Origin: Anseranas semipalmata
Lineage: Eukaryota > Chordata > Aves > Anseriformes > Anseranatidae
Direction of reading: 5' to 3'
NCBI GenBank assembly: GCA_013399115.1
Contig: VXAA01007177.1
Coordinates: 1,024,585-1,088,584, forward strand
Length of the DNA: 64,000 bases
Under the pieces are notes generated by a model. The model was not told where the DNA came from. It saw only the letters and a program-made list of their open reading frames with translations, and made no database searches. Within the stretch, counting starts at the first letter, position 1. Every line of letters starts with the position of its first letter. The position numbers and the translations under genes were made by a program. Shown piece by piece: positions 28,483 to 41,939 of the stretch.

Positions 28483-29600
28483 CATTACTATGTGAAAATG
28501 GACAGATTTTTTGAAGTAAGGCATTCCTATTTGTAGCTGTGCAAATAATTAAATATAGTATTTTCCTGAAATAAAAACAATGGTAATACTGGCATTAAAT
28601 AATGCTCCTCTGAAGCACGCATTTAAGAGGCTGCCTGGGAAATGACCAAGCAACATGGTTTAATGTATGTGATTGTAAATTTTATTAATGTTAATAAACA
28701 CTATTTTAAGAGATGAGGGAATGGAGCTCGTTACTCAGGAGAAATGAAGGCCCTTAGGGCCTTGGAAAGGGTTTTGATTTATATATGGCTTTACAGTTTC
28801 TAATCTTTTCCTGAGATTAGAGGAAAAATGCAGCTATAATACTGATCATTGTTTAGTCATTATTTTCCTCAATAAATGCAGCTCCAAAATACAAATTTGA
28901 CAGTTTTATAGAAACTTCTCCTTTTAATTGTGGACTATTGATGATGTACAGTTTGTGGCATAAGTTCCACATCTGGATAGAATATGCTAAATAAAAGATA
29001 TTTTTCAAAGTCCAAGATTTTGGTTGATAAATATTTTTCTAATCTACCTCTTCTATAAATAATATGTTTAGCTAGAGTAATTTTTGGATGTTTACTTTGA
29101 CTAATACAAGTGGGGTGGACAGAGTACAGGGCTCAAATTTTACATTTTTATAGAAGATGGCAACCAATAGCCTTCTTTATTGAGACTGTTCTTGTTCAGA
29201 CCATAGTCCAAGTGGTTTATCATGAGATTGTGCACCTTCTTTTTTTTTTTTTTTTAAAGGTAATTGCACCTTCATTAGGTAAGAGTTTGCTTTAAAAATA
29301 TCTATTATGAAGACCAAATGTGGGAAGAAAGACCAGCATACTGATTTAGGCACCTGAAGTTAGAAAACTAAAACATGAGTTTCAACCTCTTATGCCATTT
29401 TTTTAAATAGTCATGGTAACCACTTGAGCTAATGTTGACTTTTTTATTTTAAGTCTGCTTTTCAATTTCTTGGCAGTTCAGTGATGAATGTTTTTCTAGA
29501 TGTTATGTAGTGAAACATAGAAGCTGATAGTTCATTGCCTTGTGTGTGCTATATATGAAAATTAAATTTCTGAAAGGTACAATTTCTTTGTCTATTTCAG

Positions 29601-31385
29601 GATCGTCTTGACTCTTTAACTGAAGTTGATGATTCTGGACAGCTAACTATCAAATGTTCTCAAAATTACTTGTCACTGGATTGTGGTATTACTGCATTTG
29701 AACTATCTGACTACAGTCCAAGTGAGGATTTGCTTGGTGCTCTGGATGATATGACCTCCAGCCAAGGTAAAGCAAAATCATTCGAATCCTGGAACTACAG
29801 TGAGATGGATAAGGACTTTCCAGGACTTATCAGGAGTGTGGGTTTACTTGCAGTAGCAACTGATTCAATTGCTCCCCAGTGTAATGAAGCATTAAAAGAG
29901 GAAGAAACCCGTTTACCTCTTTCAGCAGAAGATGGGGACGAAAGCAAGGAGAGGAAAGCACCACAGGACCTTTCTCTATTATGTCCTGAAAATTCCTCTG
30001 TTCCTAAAGGACCTTGCTCTGAAGATGGTGTCTCACCAACTGACAACAAAACAGTTTCCACATTAAAGAAACCAGAATGCAATCTTCCTCAGCTCACTGG
30101 TGAAAAGATCAAGCACCCTCACTGTGAAAACTCAACTCCTAAAAGGTCCATAAGAGACTGCTTTAACTATAATGAAGATTCCCCTACACAGCCTACATTG
30201 CCAAAAAGAGGTCTATTTCTGAAAGATGATGTCTTTAAGGATTATATGGAAACCAATGATTTTAAAAGGCAAATCTCTCAGATAGTAAAGAATGAAATGA
30301 GTAGAAGTACACCCTCATTGTTAGATCCACCAGATAGGTCCAAGCTTTGCCTAGCTTTACAATCACCCTACATTAACAGTCCATCTGCAGTTAGTCAGTC
30401 ATATGATTGCTTAAATAAAATAGACGATAGAAATCTTGAGTACACAGTAAATCACTTTAAGGACAGTACTGTAAGTCTAGGGAAACCTGCTTACTATACA
30501 TGTAAAGAAAAATCAAAGCACAAGAAGTCTCATGATGCTCCAGAGAAAGTGAAAGCTGGCAGAACATCTGGACATATGTGTAAAACAGCTCCACCAATAC
30601 AAGTCAAAAAAAGAGGGCATTCTTCTCTACAAAATGGAATTACTTCTCATAATTCTCAGTCTCTTGAGGGGACAGAAACAGATTCTACTTCTGCATCATC
30701 AGATTCTTGTAACCAGAGAGACCCGAATGGGCAATCACAAGGTAAAACTGAGCCTTTTAGTTCACCAGCACATAGCCAAAAGAGTGCTTCCTCCGCTGGT
30801 TCAGAACTTATCAACTCATCACCTCTTTTACTGAGAAGAAAGAAAAATGAAAGTTTCTGCTCGTCACCAAGTTATAGTCATACAAACAGTAAAGATGGTG
30901 AGGTCTGGTATGGATCTGATGAATATTTAGCACTTCCTTCACATCTCAAACAGACTGAAGTATTAGCTTTAAAACTAGAAAATTTGACAAAGCTGCTGCC
31001 CCAAAAGCCCAGAAGAGAAACCATTCAAAACATTGATGACTGGGAGCTGTCAGAAATGAACTCAGATTCAGAAATGTATCCAACGTACCAGGTAAAAAAG
31101 CACAAAAAATTGGGTAGAATTTCACCAAGCTCTTCAAGCGATATTGTATCCTCCTTGGGTGACAGTATTGAATCTGGGCCTCTCAGTGATATTCTCTCTG
31201 ATGAAGATCTTTCTATGCCTGTATCTTGCATTAAAAAATACATTGAAGAAAAGTCAGAAAGGACTGCTGTCACTCAGCCCACTGAGAATGAGACTTCTGC
31301 CTCAAATAAATCAGCTTTAATTTGTCAGCTCATGCAAGATATACAACATCAAGAGAATTATGAAACCATATGGGAAAAAATTGAG
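29601..31385 (+). CDS. AKAP6: AKAP6 (mAKAP) large internal exon, 595 codons
   Basis: The exon runs from acceptor ...tctatttcag (29600) to donor gtaagg (31386). It is 1,785 nt, phase 0 at both ends, and has no internal stop. It reads DRLDSLTEVDD at the start and NYETIWEKIE at the end, matching my recollection of vertebrate AKAP6. Visible parts, in exon residues: FELSDY at 33-38, which fits the PDK1-docking hydrophobic motif reported near residue 230 of the alpha form; Met51 (ATG at 29751), which fits the reported start of the short cardiac beta form near residue 245; a very conserved basic island, TPKRSIRDCFNYNEDSPTQP, at 179-198; another from Met233 around STPSLLDPPDRSKL; a long conserved block from Trp436 to Tyr496; and a Ser/Asp-rich acidic segment about 508-540. 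Residues between these islands are Ser/Lys-rich, seemingly disordered, and differ from mammals. Adenylyl cyclase 5 binding is reported just after the beta start, so it probably maps here. The last residues lead into the first spectrin repeat. Confidence 0.97.
29697..29714 (+). other. AKAP6: Predicted PDK1-docking motif FELSDY in AKAP6
   Basis: Six codons read Phe-Glu-Leu-Ser-Asp-Tyr. The position, 18 residues before the Met taken as the beta start, agrees with published mapping of PDK1 binding to about residues 227-232 of mAKAP-alpha, which the beta form lacks. The assignment rests on remembered residue numbers plus spacing. The sequence shows only a hydrophobic Phe/Leu/Tyr motif. Confidence 0.6.
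29751..29753 (+). promoter_or_regulatory. AKAP6: Candidate translation start of the short mAKAP-beta form
   Basis: This in-frame ATG is codon 51 of the large exon and lies in the context tgatATGacc, with A at -3 and A at +4. In mammals a cardiac form begins at about residue 245 of the long protein, and the preceding 50 codons here place this Met there. Whether birds use it is an inference. No upstream beta-specific exon could be identified. Confidence 0.5.
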
Positions 31386-34300
31386 GTAAGGCAGTAATCC
31401 TGTGTTTTTCTACTGTGTTCTTGATAAGCCTATATTTGGAGATGGAGCTGGGGGCAAGGGAGGAGTTGCTTTTTTCTTTTCTTTTAATGTTGAAAATAAT
31501 CTCATCTAGTGACTCCTGTAAGTAGACAAAAGCAGCGATCGTTGTGATTATAACAGACTGTAGTTAACCTTAATTATACAGAATTTGCCTACACTGTTTT
31601 ACTTACACCAATGCCTTTAAACTTTGCAAAACATACTCTACAAAGAGAGTAGAGCTTCTCTTTGCCAAGTTCAGGTACGTAATAGGTTATTTTTGGATGA
31701 AGTGACAGATAAGCCTTGGAAAATAAGGGATCTTTGTTGTATTTGGATGAAATGATGCTTCATATCACCTGCCTATTTTCTTTAAAAAAGGAATTGCTTT
31801 AGTCCAAGAAGATGGGAATAATTTTCTTGACTCCTGTCACATCATGTATAATAACCACATTGCGTTTTCATCAGTTCTCTTCCCTTGCAGTGATATTCCC
31901 TCCAGTGTTGGTGGAACTAAGCATAACATCTATTAATTTTTTTCTTCCTTAAGTAAACCTTCCTAAACAATGGCAATTTACTAGCACAATATGCTACTGC
32001 AATAGTGGCAATATACTATCCAATTTAACTTCAGATGAGATAGGATTTTCTTATTTTCTAGCATCACTTCAGAACTAACTCTTCTTCAGAAAGGGCAAGG
32101 GTTGCAGCAGTTAACACTATGAGAGCTCTTTTAGAGAAAAAAATATGAACTTTGGAAAGGGAGCTGAGTTTGAATGAATAATCAAATAATGACCTAACAA
32201 CCTCAATAATAAAGTTATTAGCTTACATTCATAACACTTTTTTCACCAGTTTTCTAATGCATTTGTCTTCCTCACTGTTGTAGAACTCTCCCATTCAGAG
32301 TATTTCATGTCCATCCTCAATATAGTTTTCTAAAATGGCTGTCAGAAAGAGAAAGCTCCATCTCTGGTAGATTCCAAAAATCTTTAAAATTCACAAAAAT
32401 GCGTTAAAGGGTGATCTTGGCATCTAAATGCTAAATCTGTTGTCTGCGTTATCTTCTGTGTTATTAAGCTCTGTAAGAGCTAAAGAAAAATAGGGACTTG
32501 TGTTTACTGAAACTGTCTTACAACCCTGATTTCTATAACTTTTGAAGATGTTAAAAGTATTGTGACTAGTAGAAAAGTAGTTGAGCTAGAGATTTTTGAG
32601 TAGAAACATTAGTCAGGGTAGAAAATGCAGGGAGAAATTTCTTCTTAAATTAAGGAGGGAGCAGCAGTTGTCAGCCTTGAAACACTCGGGCACAAAGGGC
32701 GGTGCTCAACGATTTGAGTTGTTCCCTCCACCCTGATGGCTGGGGATCATCTTCTGGACTCTGATGAAAGAACCATCTTCATAAGTGCAAGCTGTTTCTA
32801 TGCTTAAGTTTGTAAAGTGTTGAAAACTAGTCCAGGTGAAGCTGACAGATACAGAGCCCTTCATTCTGTGCAAGCAACAAATCCCATCAAATCTGCTTGT
32901 GAATATGTAAGATGCTGTCTTTCACATGATACCAGGAGAGCCTGTTTAAGGACTGGAGCTGCTGAGTGTCTAGGGATCAACTCCCTCCACTAGAGGCAGC
33001 CAGCGTTCTTCTGGCAAGAAGCAGGTGGCAGAGAAACTTTTTTCATTGCCCTCTCAAATCGTCATGTTTACTTTTCTCAAACTTTTTGAAAAGGTAATTC
33101 TCTCTTTTTGGGCTCTTCTGTCTTGGTGTGATTCCCTGCAGCTACAGTTCAGTCCTGCCAGGAAGTAGGAATGTAAGAATGAACTGTACCTACTGGCTGA
33201 TTACTCTCCATATCCATCCTCTCCTCACGTCCTGTGGAGGGTGGATTGGGCTTCTGGCAGCAATTATAGGTAGTTAGCTGTTCTCTGGACAGAGTAAACC
33301 CTTCTAGACAGTGATTACAGCTGCCTCTCTTGTTCTTGAAGAACTTTGCTACTGCTGACCCTGCTTTTTCTAGCATTTCTTGGTGTCCCTGAGAAATGTG
33401 TTCTCCTGTTTGAGAAACATTGATCGTGGAGTTTGAAAATAATCTTATGAAGTATGTGTTCAGAGTAGAAGAAGGACTTTAAATGTAAAGAAGGCCAGCT
33501 GCAAAGAGTGCTGTTAGGAAAAGAGAGAGCTCAGTAATCCACAGCCTTAAAAGCAGCATACAAGAAAGTTTCACATTTATTTCATGTAGAAATATCTATG
33601 TTAGCTACAGTAAATGGCTTGAAAATGTACTTCCTGAGCTGTGAATAAAAATTATCAAGAGAAAAGTTTTGAAATGTTTTGCAAAACAATTATAATATTT
33701 TAAAGAAATGCAAAGGTTTCCCAAGCTACTTATTTACCTGATTTTTTCCATTGTTTCTAGCAATTATGTCTTCTGTTTATAGGACTAGTAAATAATCAAA
33801 TTTTCAATACAAGAGCTCTTACTGAGGTAATTCCTGCCTCAGTAACACTATGGTGCCTTGCTGAACAACTTTAATTTGACATAAGTAATAGAAAAATGGA
33901 AAATTCCTCCCTTATGAGATGTTACGAAGTATTGTAAACAAAATCTTCCTAAAAAATACCATACCTATCACAGCTGAGTCCTTTCTTTTGCCAGATCTCC
34001 TGTCTCATAATTCCCTAAGCAGAACAGGAAAAGTGTGCCATTGCTTTTTAATTATCATCATTTGGCATTTACATTAATTCTGTTATATAAGTCTCCAACC
34101 CCGAAAAGGAATTTCCTACTTGCATGAATACACATCTTAGCAATAATTCAATTCTTTTGTTAGTGGTAGTTTTGTGCTAAGGAAGTCAGGTCTCAAATAA
34201 GAACTTAATTAAGGAGAGAAGAAGCATGCTCATGCACATTTGTAATCCAGTTACACTGTTACAAATGTCTAGCCTAATATATTTTATTTATTGAGACTGT

Positions 34301-34770
34301 AAAACAAAACCAAAATAACTCAACCTTTCCTTTTGGGAGAACAACAGCTTAAAAATGACTGGCAGCCTCAAAAATCACTGGAAGTCATATTTTAGCTAGG
34401 TAATAGAGCAAACAAGGAAGCTTCAGTATTTTATACTGATGGGAATAATTTTGAATTAATATAAATCTGGAAGTATCTTGATAGTAAGCAATTTGTTGAA
34501 CATACACTAAAGCATTTATTGGAAGACTTATTGTTTCAGTTACATGGAGTATAGTCATGAGGAAATTGATAAAATGTATTTTTTCATACTTCCAAATTAT
34601 GCAGATGCCCTTGTGCAAGTACTGTCATACTGTTAATCTTTCTGTCTATCTGCAGATGGAATTCTGCTTGACTGGTCCATTTGCTGTTGAATTGGATCAC
34701 TGTCTTGCTTTGTGATAAATACTACCTATTCTTGCCATATTTTGCCTTGCACTACAGCTAATTCTTTGTA

Positions 34771-34808
34771 TTTTTTAAAAAAATATATATTTATATTTAT
34801 ATATATAA
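34771..34808. repeat. AT-rich low-complexity tract
   Basis: A run of T, then A7, then alternating TA/TTTA units ending in tatatata. It could extrude as a small AT cruciform. It is common intronic low-complexity sequence. Confidence 0.8.
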
Positions 34809-35196
34809 AGCGTCTATCACCATATTGATAAACATTCTGGAACCACTCTGGCAGGGGGAAAAACAGGAGTTGGCCTGTTAGTACCACATGCTTCTTATTT
34901 AGTACTGGGTACCTCCATTCTGTGGGACGTTACAATTTCTGTGGCAGTTATGTGTGTCTTCCAGAAATTACTTTTTTGAATTAAATGTGAGAATGAGTGA
35001 TAACAAAAATCTGATTGTTCCTTTTATTGTTTAAAGTATAATTCTACTCTGAAAAGAACATTAATTAGCTCTTAGTAGGTACCCCAAATGAATTGCAGAA
35101 TGCAGATTTGGGTCTGTAGTTTCTGGTATACTAACTGGAAAGGGAAAAGATATGACGTCATTCTTCCAGGTAAAATCAATAGAGTTCTTTGCAGTA

Positions 35197-35589
35197 AGAA
35201 GATGGGACTGTTCCGACTGGAGAAGAGGAGGCTCAGGGAGGATCTCATCAATGTGTATAGATACATGAAGGGAGGGTGCAAAGAAGACAGAGCCAGACTC
35301 TTTTCAGCAGTGCCCAGTGCCAGGACAAGAGGCAATGGGCACAAACTGGAACACGAGAGGTGCGGTCTGAACATCAGGAAGCACTGCTTCTTTACTGTGC
35401 AGGTGATGGAGCACTGGCACAGGTTGCCCAGAGATGTTGTTTGAACATCTGCCTCCGTGGAGATCTTCAAAAGCCACCTGGACACAGTCCTGGGCAACCT
35501 GCTCTGGGTGGCCCTGCTTGAGCAGGGGGTTGGACCAGGCGACCTCCAGAGGTCCCAGCCAGCCTCAGCCATTCTGTAAGTCTGTGATG
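35197..35589 (+). mobile_element. CR1 LINE, 5'-truncated 3' end with decayed ORF2 C-terminus
   Basis: This is a non-LTR retrotransposon fragment of the chicken repeat 1 family, in the same orientation as AKAP6. The translation in the frame up to 35444 resembles the C-terminal tail of the CR1 ORF2 protein (reverse transcriptase/endonuclease): a segment like [20 protein letters not shown], then [29 protein letters not shown] and [15 protein letters not shown] at 35445-35447 then interrupts the frame where family members usually read on. Downstream, VEIFKSHLDTVLGNLL continues in the same frame, so the copy is inactivated by at least this nonsense change. The 3' end shows the CR1 hallmark of short repeated attctg-like units (attctgtaagtctgtga) near 35573-35589, with no poly-A tail. 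The 5' boundary is approximate. The family assignment is from memory. Confidence 0.9.
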
Positions 35590-38500
35590 CCCAGTTGCCA
35601 CTTTTCATACTTAAAATTAGGACTCCATAATATCACTTTCAGAATGTTTTAAGGCTTAGTTTCTATAAGAAAACTAAGTTTTCCTTAAAATCATACTAGT
35701 AATTGATTTTTTTTTTCATTTTTATGTGCCAACAGAAAAATTGGAAGGAGAAGGTGATCTTGGGCTGGTGCAATGATAATGGATTTTAAATCATCTAACT
35801 ATTAAAATAACAGCAATAAAAAAACTTTTTCAGCCAGCTTTATCTCCTCTAGAAAGCAATGCTAGAATGACTGTACTGACACCGTTGTCCTGTAATCTGT
35901 GGTCACTGATAGCCCCATTCTATTTGATTTTTGAGAACATTAATATAAAGGGTGGAAAGGTAACCATTTGCAAGATAGTGCATTTAAATGAAGATATGTT
36001 TGCTTTGCAGGCCTCAAGGCTTATTGTGTGGAGCAAATTGCCAAATTTTCCCCATTTACAGATTTGCAGCTTGTTTTATTGCAGGCTCCTTTTCTGTAAG
36101 AGGCAGATGAATAGATGAATTTATCCTGAAACTAGCAATTTGATACCTATCAATCCCATCTTTTCAGCTCACCTCATTCCATGAATTTGCCCTCAACTCT
36201 GGTGGCTCTGTATTTTGTCTGGGGAGCCCAGCCAGCCTTGGCACTGGTTATCCACCTTGTTGACACGTTTTTCTGCTGTGGGTTAGAGCATGCCACAGGG
36301 ATCCTACATCGAAGAGCCAGATAAAAGACTTTGCTGCCTTCCAGGGCCCAGTCAGGGGCACTGTCACCCCTGTGCAACCATTTATCCCCTCTGAACCCAA
36401 GATCTGTCAGTGGAGCAGAGGTTAAAGACCCCTTCTGCAAGTTACTGGAGTAATGGGATTAGTTTTCCTGTCTAGGAGGAACTGAGGATCAGTGAGTTTT
36501 GCAGTCTGCAAAGGAGAGTAATACCAGAGCTAAACTTGTTAGTGTGACAAATAGCTTGTGTGTTTGGGTGGGAAAGATTTGCATTTTCAGAGGGTAGTCA
36601 CAAAAGTTGGCTAAGCTGTAGGCTTATGCAAATGTTTGATGGACTTCGTAGAGCAAATTACATGGTGGAGATAACAGTTGGGAGTCCCTTTGGTCAGTGG
36701 AGAGCCGGTTGGAAAATATTTGGAGAAATGAATTTACATTGTTTAGATTGAAAGGGGACAAGTTGCTTCTGGGCAGAGAATGAGATGAAAACACTCGGTA
36801 TAGTTAAGGTAGAAGCTGGGTTGCTATAGGGGAAGCAAAATTTACTTGTGTTTGGAGCGATTTCCATCGTTATGGTAAAGAGCATGCAAAGAGGACAAAT
36901 GAAGTTTGGGCTGTGGAGCTAAGGGTACTGAAAAACTAGTGGGAACTGATAATGCTGATGGGGCTTGTTAATAAAGGAAAAACAGAACAGAAACCAGTAA
37001 TGGAAGAACAGGTGGAAAAAGCGAAGATAATCAATAGGGAGCAGGACTTGCTTCTTTCAGATTACCAGATAAAGTATTTTTTCAAGTCAACACCTGTATG
37101 TTGACTTGAGTGCTCTCCTCAGCCCTCTTTCTTTCAATAAATTATGGAACACTGCTTTAATGCTGAGCCCCTTAGAATAAATGGAATGCATATTTTTCCT
37201 AATAGACGAAGTGGTTGTCAAATTTTTTCATCTCTAAGTCTTACTATGCTTTTTTATACTATTTATATTGAAATACTGCTCTTTGTTGATGAGCAATTTA
37301 CAAAAACAAACAAAAAAAGATAAAATTGGTATTAGATCCAGAAATACCTTGGCAACTCTGCCGTTTTCTCAGCAGTCTTGCTGCTTTGTTGCAGCTTAAT
37401 TGAGGATGTCGTATCACATTCTGCACTGAGAGTCAAGAACTATGTTTGTTGCTTTGAGTCTGATGATACTGCTCTGCTTTGAACTCCCATCGCTCAGTTT
37501 TCAAGCTGGTTAAACTATTATTAAGCAGTAATGCATATGGAACTCTCACTTTTACTCAGACAAATACTTCTTACTAGAAAATGATATTGAAATACAGTGA
37601 ACCCTCTATTTCTCCAAAACATTTGGTTCCTAACAGTCTGCTTGAATTTTAAAGAGCTCCTCCAAGTACATTCACTTTTCTTTGGCATTTGCTTTAAAAC
37701 AAATAGTCTGAGCGATGTTGTCACCAGAAATCTTTGCAAAAACAGCAACTTCTATGCAAGCTGTGCACATTCTGAATTTGTAACTGTACATCTGAAACTG
37801 TAGGAATTATGCTTCCTTAATGAAATGCATCTATTGTGAGCATATGCTTGTTCTAAACTGTTTGAATTCCCAGTGTAAAGACCTCAGAATAATTTGGCAG
37901 TGAGCAGTTTTAGATCAGGAATTTTTTACGTAATTTAGCAAGTCATGCCAAATAATTTTAAAAAAGAGGATAGAGAGAGAGAACTGGAAAAAATCTGCTC
38001 ACAAATAATTTTAGTACCAAGGATTTGAGGGAATGTTTTTACTGGTATTTAGAACTGATTGTAAGTGATACATCTACATCAACTGTTTGGCTCACATCTG
38101 ATATGAAAACTTGTGCTCCAGAAGGCCTCCTGATTCTTTCTTGTTGTGTACACAGTTGGACGCCACATCTCAGCTCAGGGATGAGAGCTTAGATGAAATG
38201 AGGAACAGCTGCTTTTGCATACATGATTCTATGAGCCCTCCTCTTCTATTCTGTGCATTCATATAGATTAGCTTTAAGTGACCATTGGTTTCACAACTCT
38301 GAGTCATGTCTTAATCATCTGTATCATAGCCACAAGCCTGCACCAGAGCCATCCACATTGTTTATTTGTGAACTGGAATCCTTCTAGAAATGGGTAAAGG
38401 ATTATTTCTTACCCTCTGGATCTCTGCTAAGAGGCAAGAGAGTGCGGCAGAGCTGAAGATGGAAAGGGGGAATGGTGAGATTGGACAAGGTGGGCTTCCT

Positions 38501-41500
38501 GCTCTCACCGTAGCAAAGAACAGGCTGGAAGGTGAGCAGTGGGTGAGGCTGACCTACCTGGAAAGCCCCTAGAGACTCCATATTTAAAAGGGACACAGGA
38601 ATAACTTGGAGAACTAATCGGTATCGACTTTAAGGTGACCTTAAGATCAACTCCTTGCTATCAGTGCAGAGAAGTGCAGAGGCAACCCTTATTGTCTGGG
38701 ATGATTCAGTGCTTTCTGTTTTCTCACAGAGGCAGAGGAAGGCACTCGGGAACCACTGACATAGGTTCAAGCTTTCAGCGATGGCACAATCTTTCAAAAC
38801 ACAGACGAAAGAGTCAAACTGATATTGGGAAATTACTTTTAGGGTATGTATGGTGGTTTAAGAGGAATCCTTTTGTTTTGTTCAGGACTGAATCCTCTAT
38901 GATATGAATGCTGTCTTACAGGGAGCAGGTACTGGACAGAGGGCTTTTTTTTTTTGAGTTTGAGGTAGCTTCTGAGCAACCCTGCTAACTTGTTATTGTA
39001 TTGATTTTAGTACTACTTGAAGTGCCATCATTATCAAAAGGAAAACTATTGAACTGAAATTTGTATTTTTTAGTATTCCCTTAAATATAGTATGTACAGA
39101 GGGGTGAGAGAGAATACTTATTGCTTTATTATTTTCACAGAGATGTGCCTTTCCCAAAGGTTTAAGGTCTAGCTACTCTGTTACATAATATACTTAGGGT
39201 CTTGGATACTAATGTTTTATGTATCTTCTGTGAGGAAGTACAGGATATTCCACAAAGATACAATATACAAAGTCACCATGGTCTAGTCTAAATATTTCAT
39301 TATTTAAATAATACATTGCTACTATCTTCCAACTAAATTAAATTCCAGTCTATCTACTGTTGTTAACACATCATTGCCTTAAAATGTGTACATGCTGGAG
39401 ATGAGTCAGAGCAGGAGAAATGTTCAAGGGTCTAGAGAGGATTAACCTGAGAGGAAAGATCAAGTCCACTTATGTAAGATTATTGCATAACTCTTCAAAA
39501 TATGTTCATATGCTTTTCTTCTTGTGTATCCTTATGTGTTTTGACAGCAACTGGTTTTCATTCCTCCTCCATCCTTTCCAGTATGTTAGGATCAGGAATG
39601 AAACATTAAAGCATGCTGACTTTTAAATCAGAGTTGTCATCATTAGGCATCAGAGTGAATATAATTTGTGGCAAATATGGACAGGAAACTGTCTCTCAGA
39701 GGCTTATTTCAGACTGTCTGTAGGCCTGTGCAGGTTTTTGGAAGTCATCTTGAAAGCAACCAGAAAGGCAAAATATTGTTTTTTTCATCCTTGCTTTAGG
39801 TTTTGGAGTACAGATGATAATCCCTACAAACAGCTGAGCTATCCTTAGCAAATCAAACTGGAATATTATCTGAATATTTCCTTATTGTTAGTGAAGACTT
39901 ATTTTGAACACTGATTTCAAGTAGATCAAACAAGGTTACCAGAATGGGGTCTAGATTTGCTTTTGGTTTCCCTTGGACAATGTTTGGAAACTCTACAGAG
40001 CAGGTTGACCGAGGGAGAAACAACAAGCAAACAGATTTTTAGTAGTAGATAGTGTAAATATTCAAGTCACAAAAACTTAATATTTATTTTCCTTGCTGAT
40101 GCCAGTATCTGACTACACGAGTGTTTCCTCACTGAGTGTACAATACTGAAGACACGTAGGGTCATTTAAAATGTAAATACTGCTGCACTATTAGCAGAAA
40201 CTGAACCATAGCAGCTAGCATAAAACTAGCTCAGGTAAGTCCAAACTAGGGTCAACCTCATCAATGCATTGCAGTGCAAATCTCCCACAGCTTTGCTGAA
40301 CTACACAAAACAAGAAAAAAAAATAGTAAATTTGTTAGAAACACCAAAGCTTCTGGGGTTAAAAATAAAGAATAAGAGGATAGGCAAAAGACCAGAGAAT
40401 CTTTTTTATTTTATTCTGTAAACATTTCCAGATTTTGGTGAGGAAAAAAAAAAGAAGTAACTCAGAATTGGGGTTTAAAGCGGATATAAAGGACTGCCCA
40501 CTAGAGGCCACTGGAAAAAGAAACTATTTAAATAGGGAAGGTAGATGAATTTGGAGGCAAAAGAAAAGCAATTAGTGGAGGAAGTAATAGTGACAGGATT
40601 TCTTTGGAGATTGCAGGTGAACAAAAACCAAGTGCATAACAGGAAGCTAAATTGGGGAACTGGAGGAATAATAATGGGGTAAAGAGAAAGGTGACAACTT
40701 TTAATCTCTTGCTGCTGCCATATTTAGAGAATAGTGACAATCACTACTTTCCCTGTTTTAGTTTTTAAACACAGAAATCTTAACTGCAAAACAAGTTCAT
40801 GGGTCAAAGAATTTAAATATCTCTTGTGAGGTGACAGACTTAACCTCTTCTCACCAATTAGCCTTATTCAATAGCAAATGCTGAATTAAACTTTCTGGTT
40901 TTGAGGGGAAATCATGGTCATTATATCTTAATTCATGTCAAGGATTTAACAGAGGTCAATATATTCAGCAGTTACTCAGAAGCAAACAGCATCTGTTCTA
41001 TTTTAGTAAAAAGGGGTGTTTTTTTCCTTCAAATTGGAAAACTTTTAGAAATGGTGATATATCACCCTCTTGAGGCCAGAACTTGTTACTGCACCTATTT
41101 TACAGAAATTTCATTTGTTTTTCAAATGAGTGAGACTCGTGTAACTTTATAGTCATAGTTGTTAGAAATCCAAGTACTAAATAAATGTAACTTATATTCT
41201 TTTCTCCTTATGACTATACCTACTTATGAAGATCTTTTTTCTTTAGTGTAGGCTCCAACTACTTTTTGCTATGTATCTTATTGCAACAAATTAAACATTG
41301 AAATATTATTCTTATTTTAAAAAGCAGTAGTATGAACATGCCTGTTATTAAACTTTTAAAAATATAACCTGTACTTGCACTTCTACAGATTCTGTGAAAT
41401 GTATTTCAAAAATAAACTCTGTCCTCTGCAAATAAGAAATATTGTCTCACTGCAAATATAGCTGCCATTTTTATTATTATTTAGAGAACTATACTTATAG

Positions 41501-41939
41501 TATATAAATAAGCAGTGTTTAATCCTACTTTGTGACCATCAAGCCAAGAATATAGTGGCTTTTTTCCTTTATCTATTGCTTACTGGCTAACTTACTGAAA
41601 ATGTTATGTAAAAAACAATGAATTTAGCTTTTATTTCAAAGGCACTGCAAATCCTTCAAAACTGATTTTGTGCCACTGGGTGAAGGTTCGCAATTCAGCT
41701 AATGTCATTCTTTTAACATGATTTGTTCTTTGTTTGGGAAAAGGTAAACTTTTTGCAAGTGCCCAGACAACATTCAGAACTCTCTTTAATTGAGGTCATG
41801 CCATAGGCCCACTCTGTTCAGCCTACAGGAACAACCATGGCATATGTATATCATATGCAGCTTTAAAGGAATTAAATGCTGGGGGAGCGAGGTTCATTTC
41901 CAGCAGCTATAAGATCAAAGAGTAAGGAAAGGTTGGGAC

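Larger units (their letters stand above)
25215..29600 (+). other. AKAP6: AKAP6 intron, 4,386 bp
   Basis: The intron starts with gtacag at 25215 and ends with a pyrimidine-rich tract and cag at 29598-29600. It separates the 252-nt exon from the large 1,785-nt exon. No coding sequence was recognised within it. It contains an alternating GT/GC tract at 26927-26958, a small repeat cluster around 28418-28482, and a T16 run at 29240-29255. If birds, like mammals, make a short beta form that starts translation in the next exon, its 5' non-coding exon could lie here or further upstream, but no promoter signature is obvious. Confidence 0.9.

Noticed and set aside
35072..35608. 178-codon open frame on the - strand
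   Set aside because: It is the antisense of the CR1 fragment; the sense strand reads as CR1 ORF2, and the reverse protein has no recognisable features.
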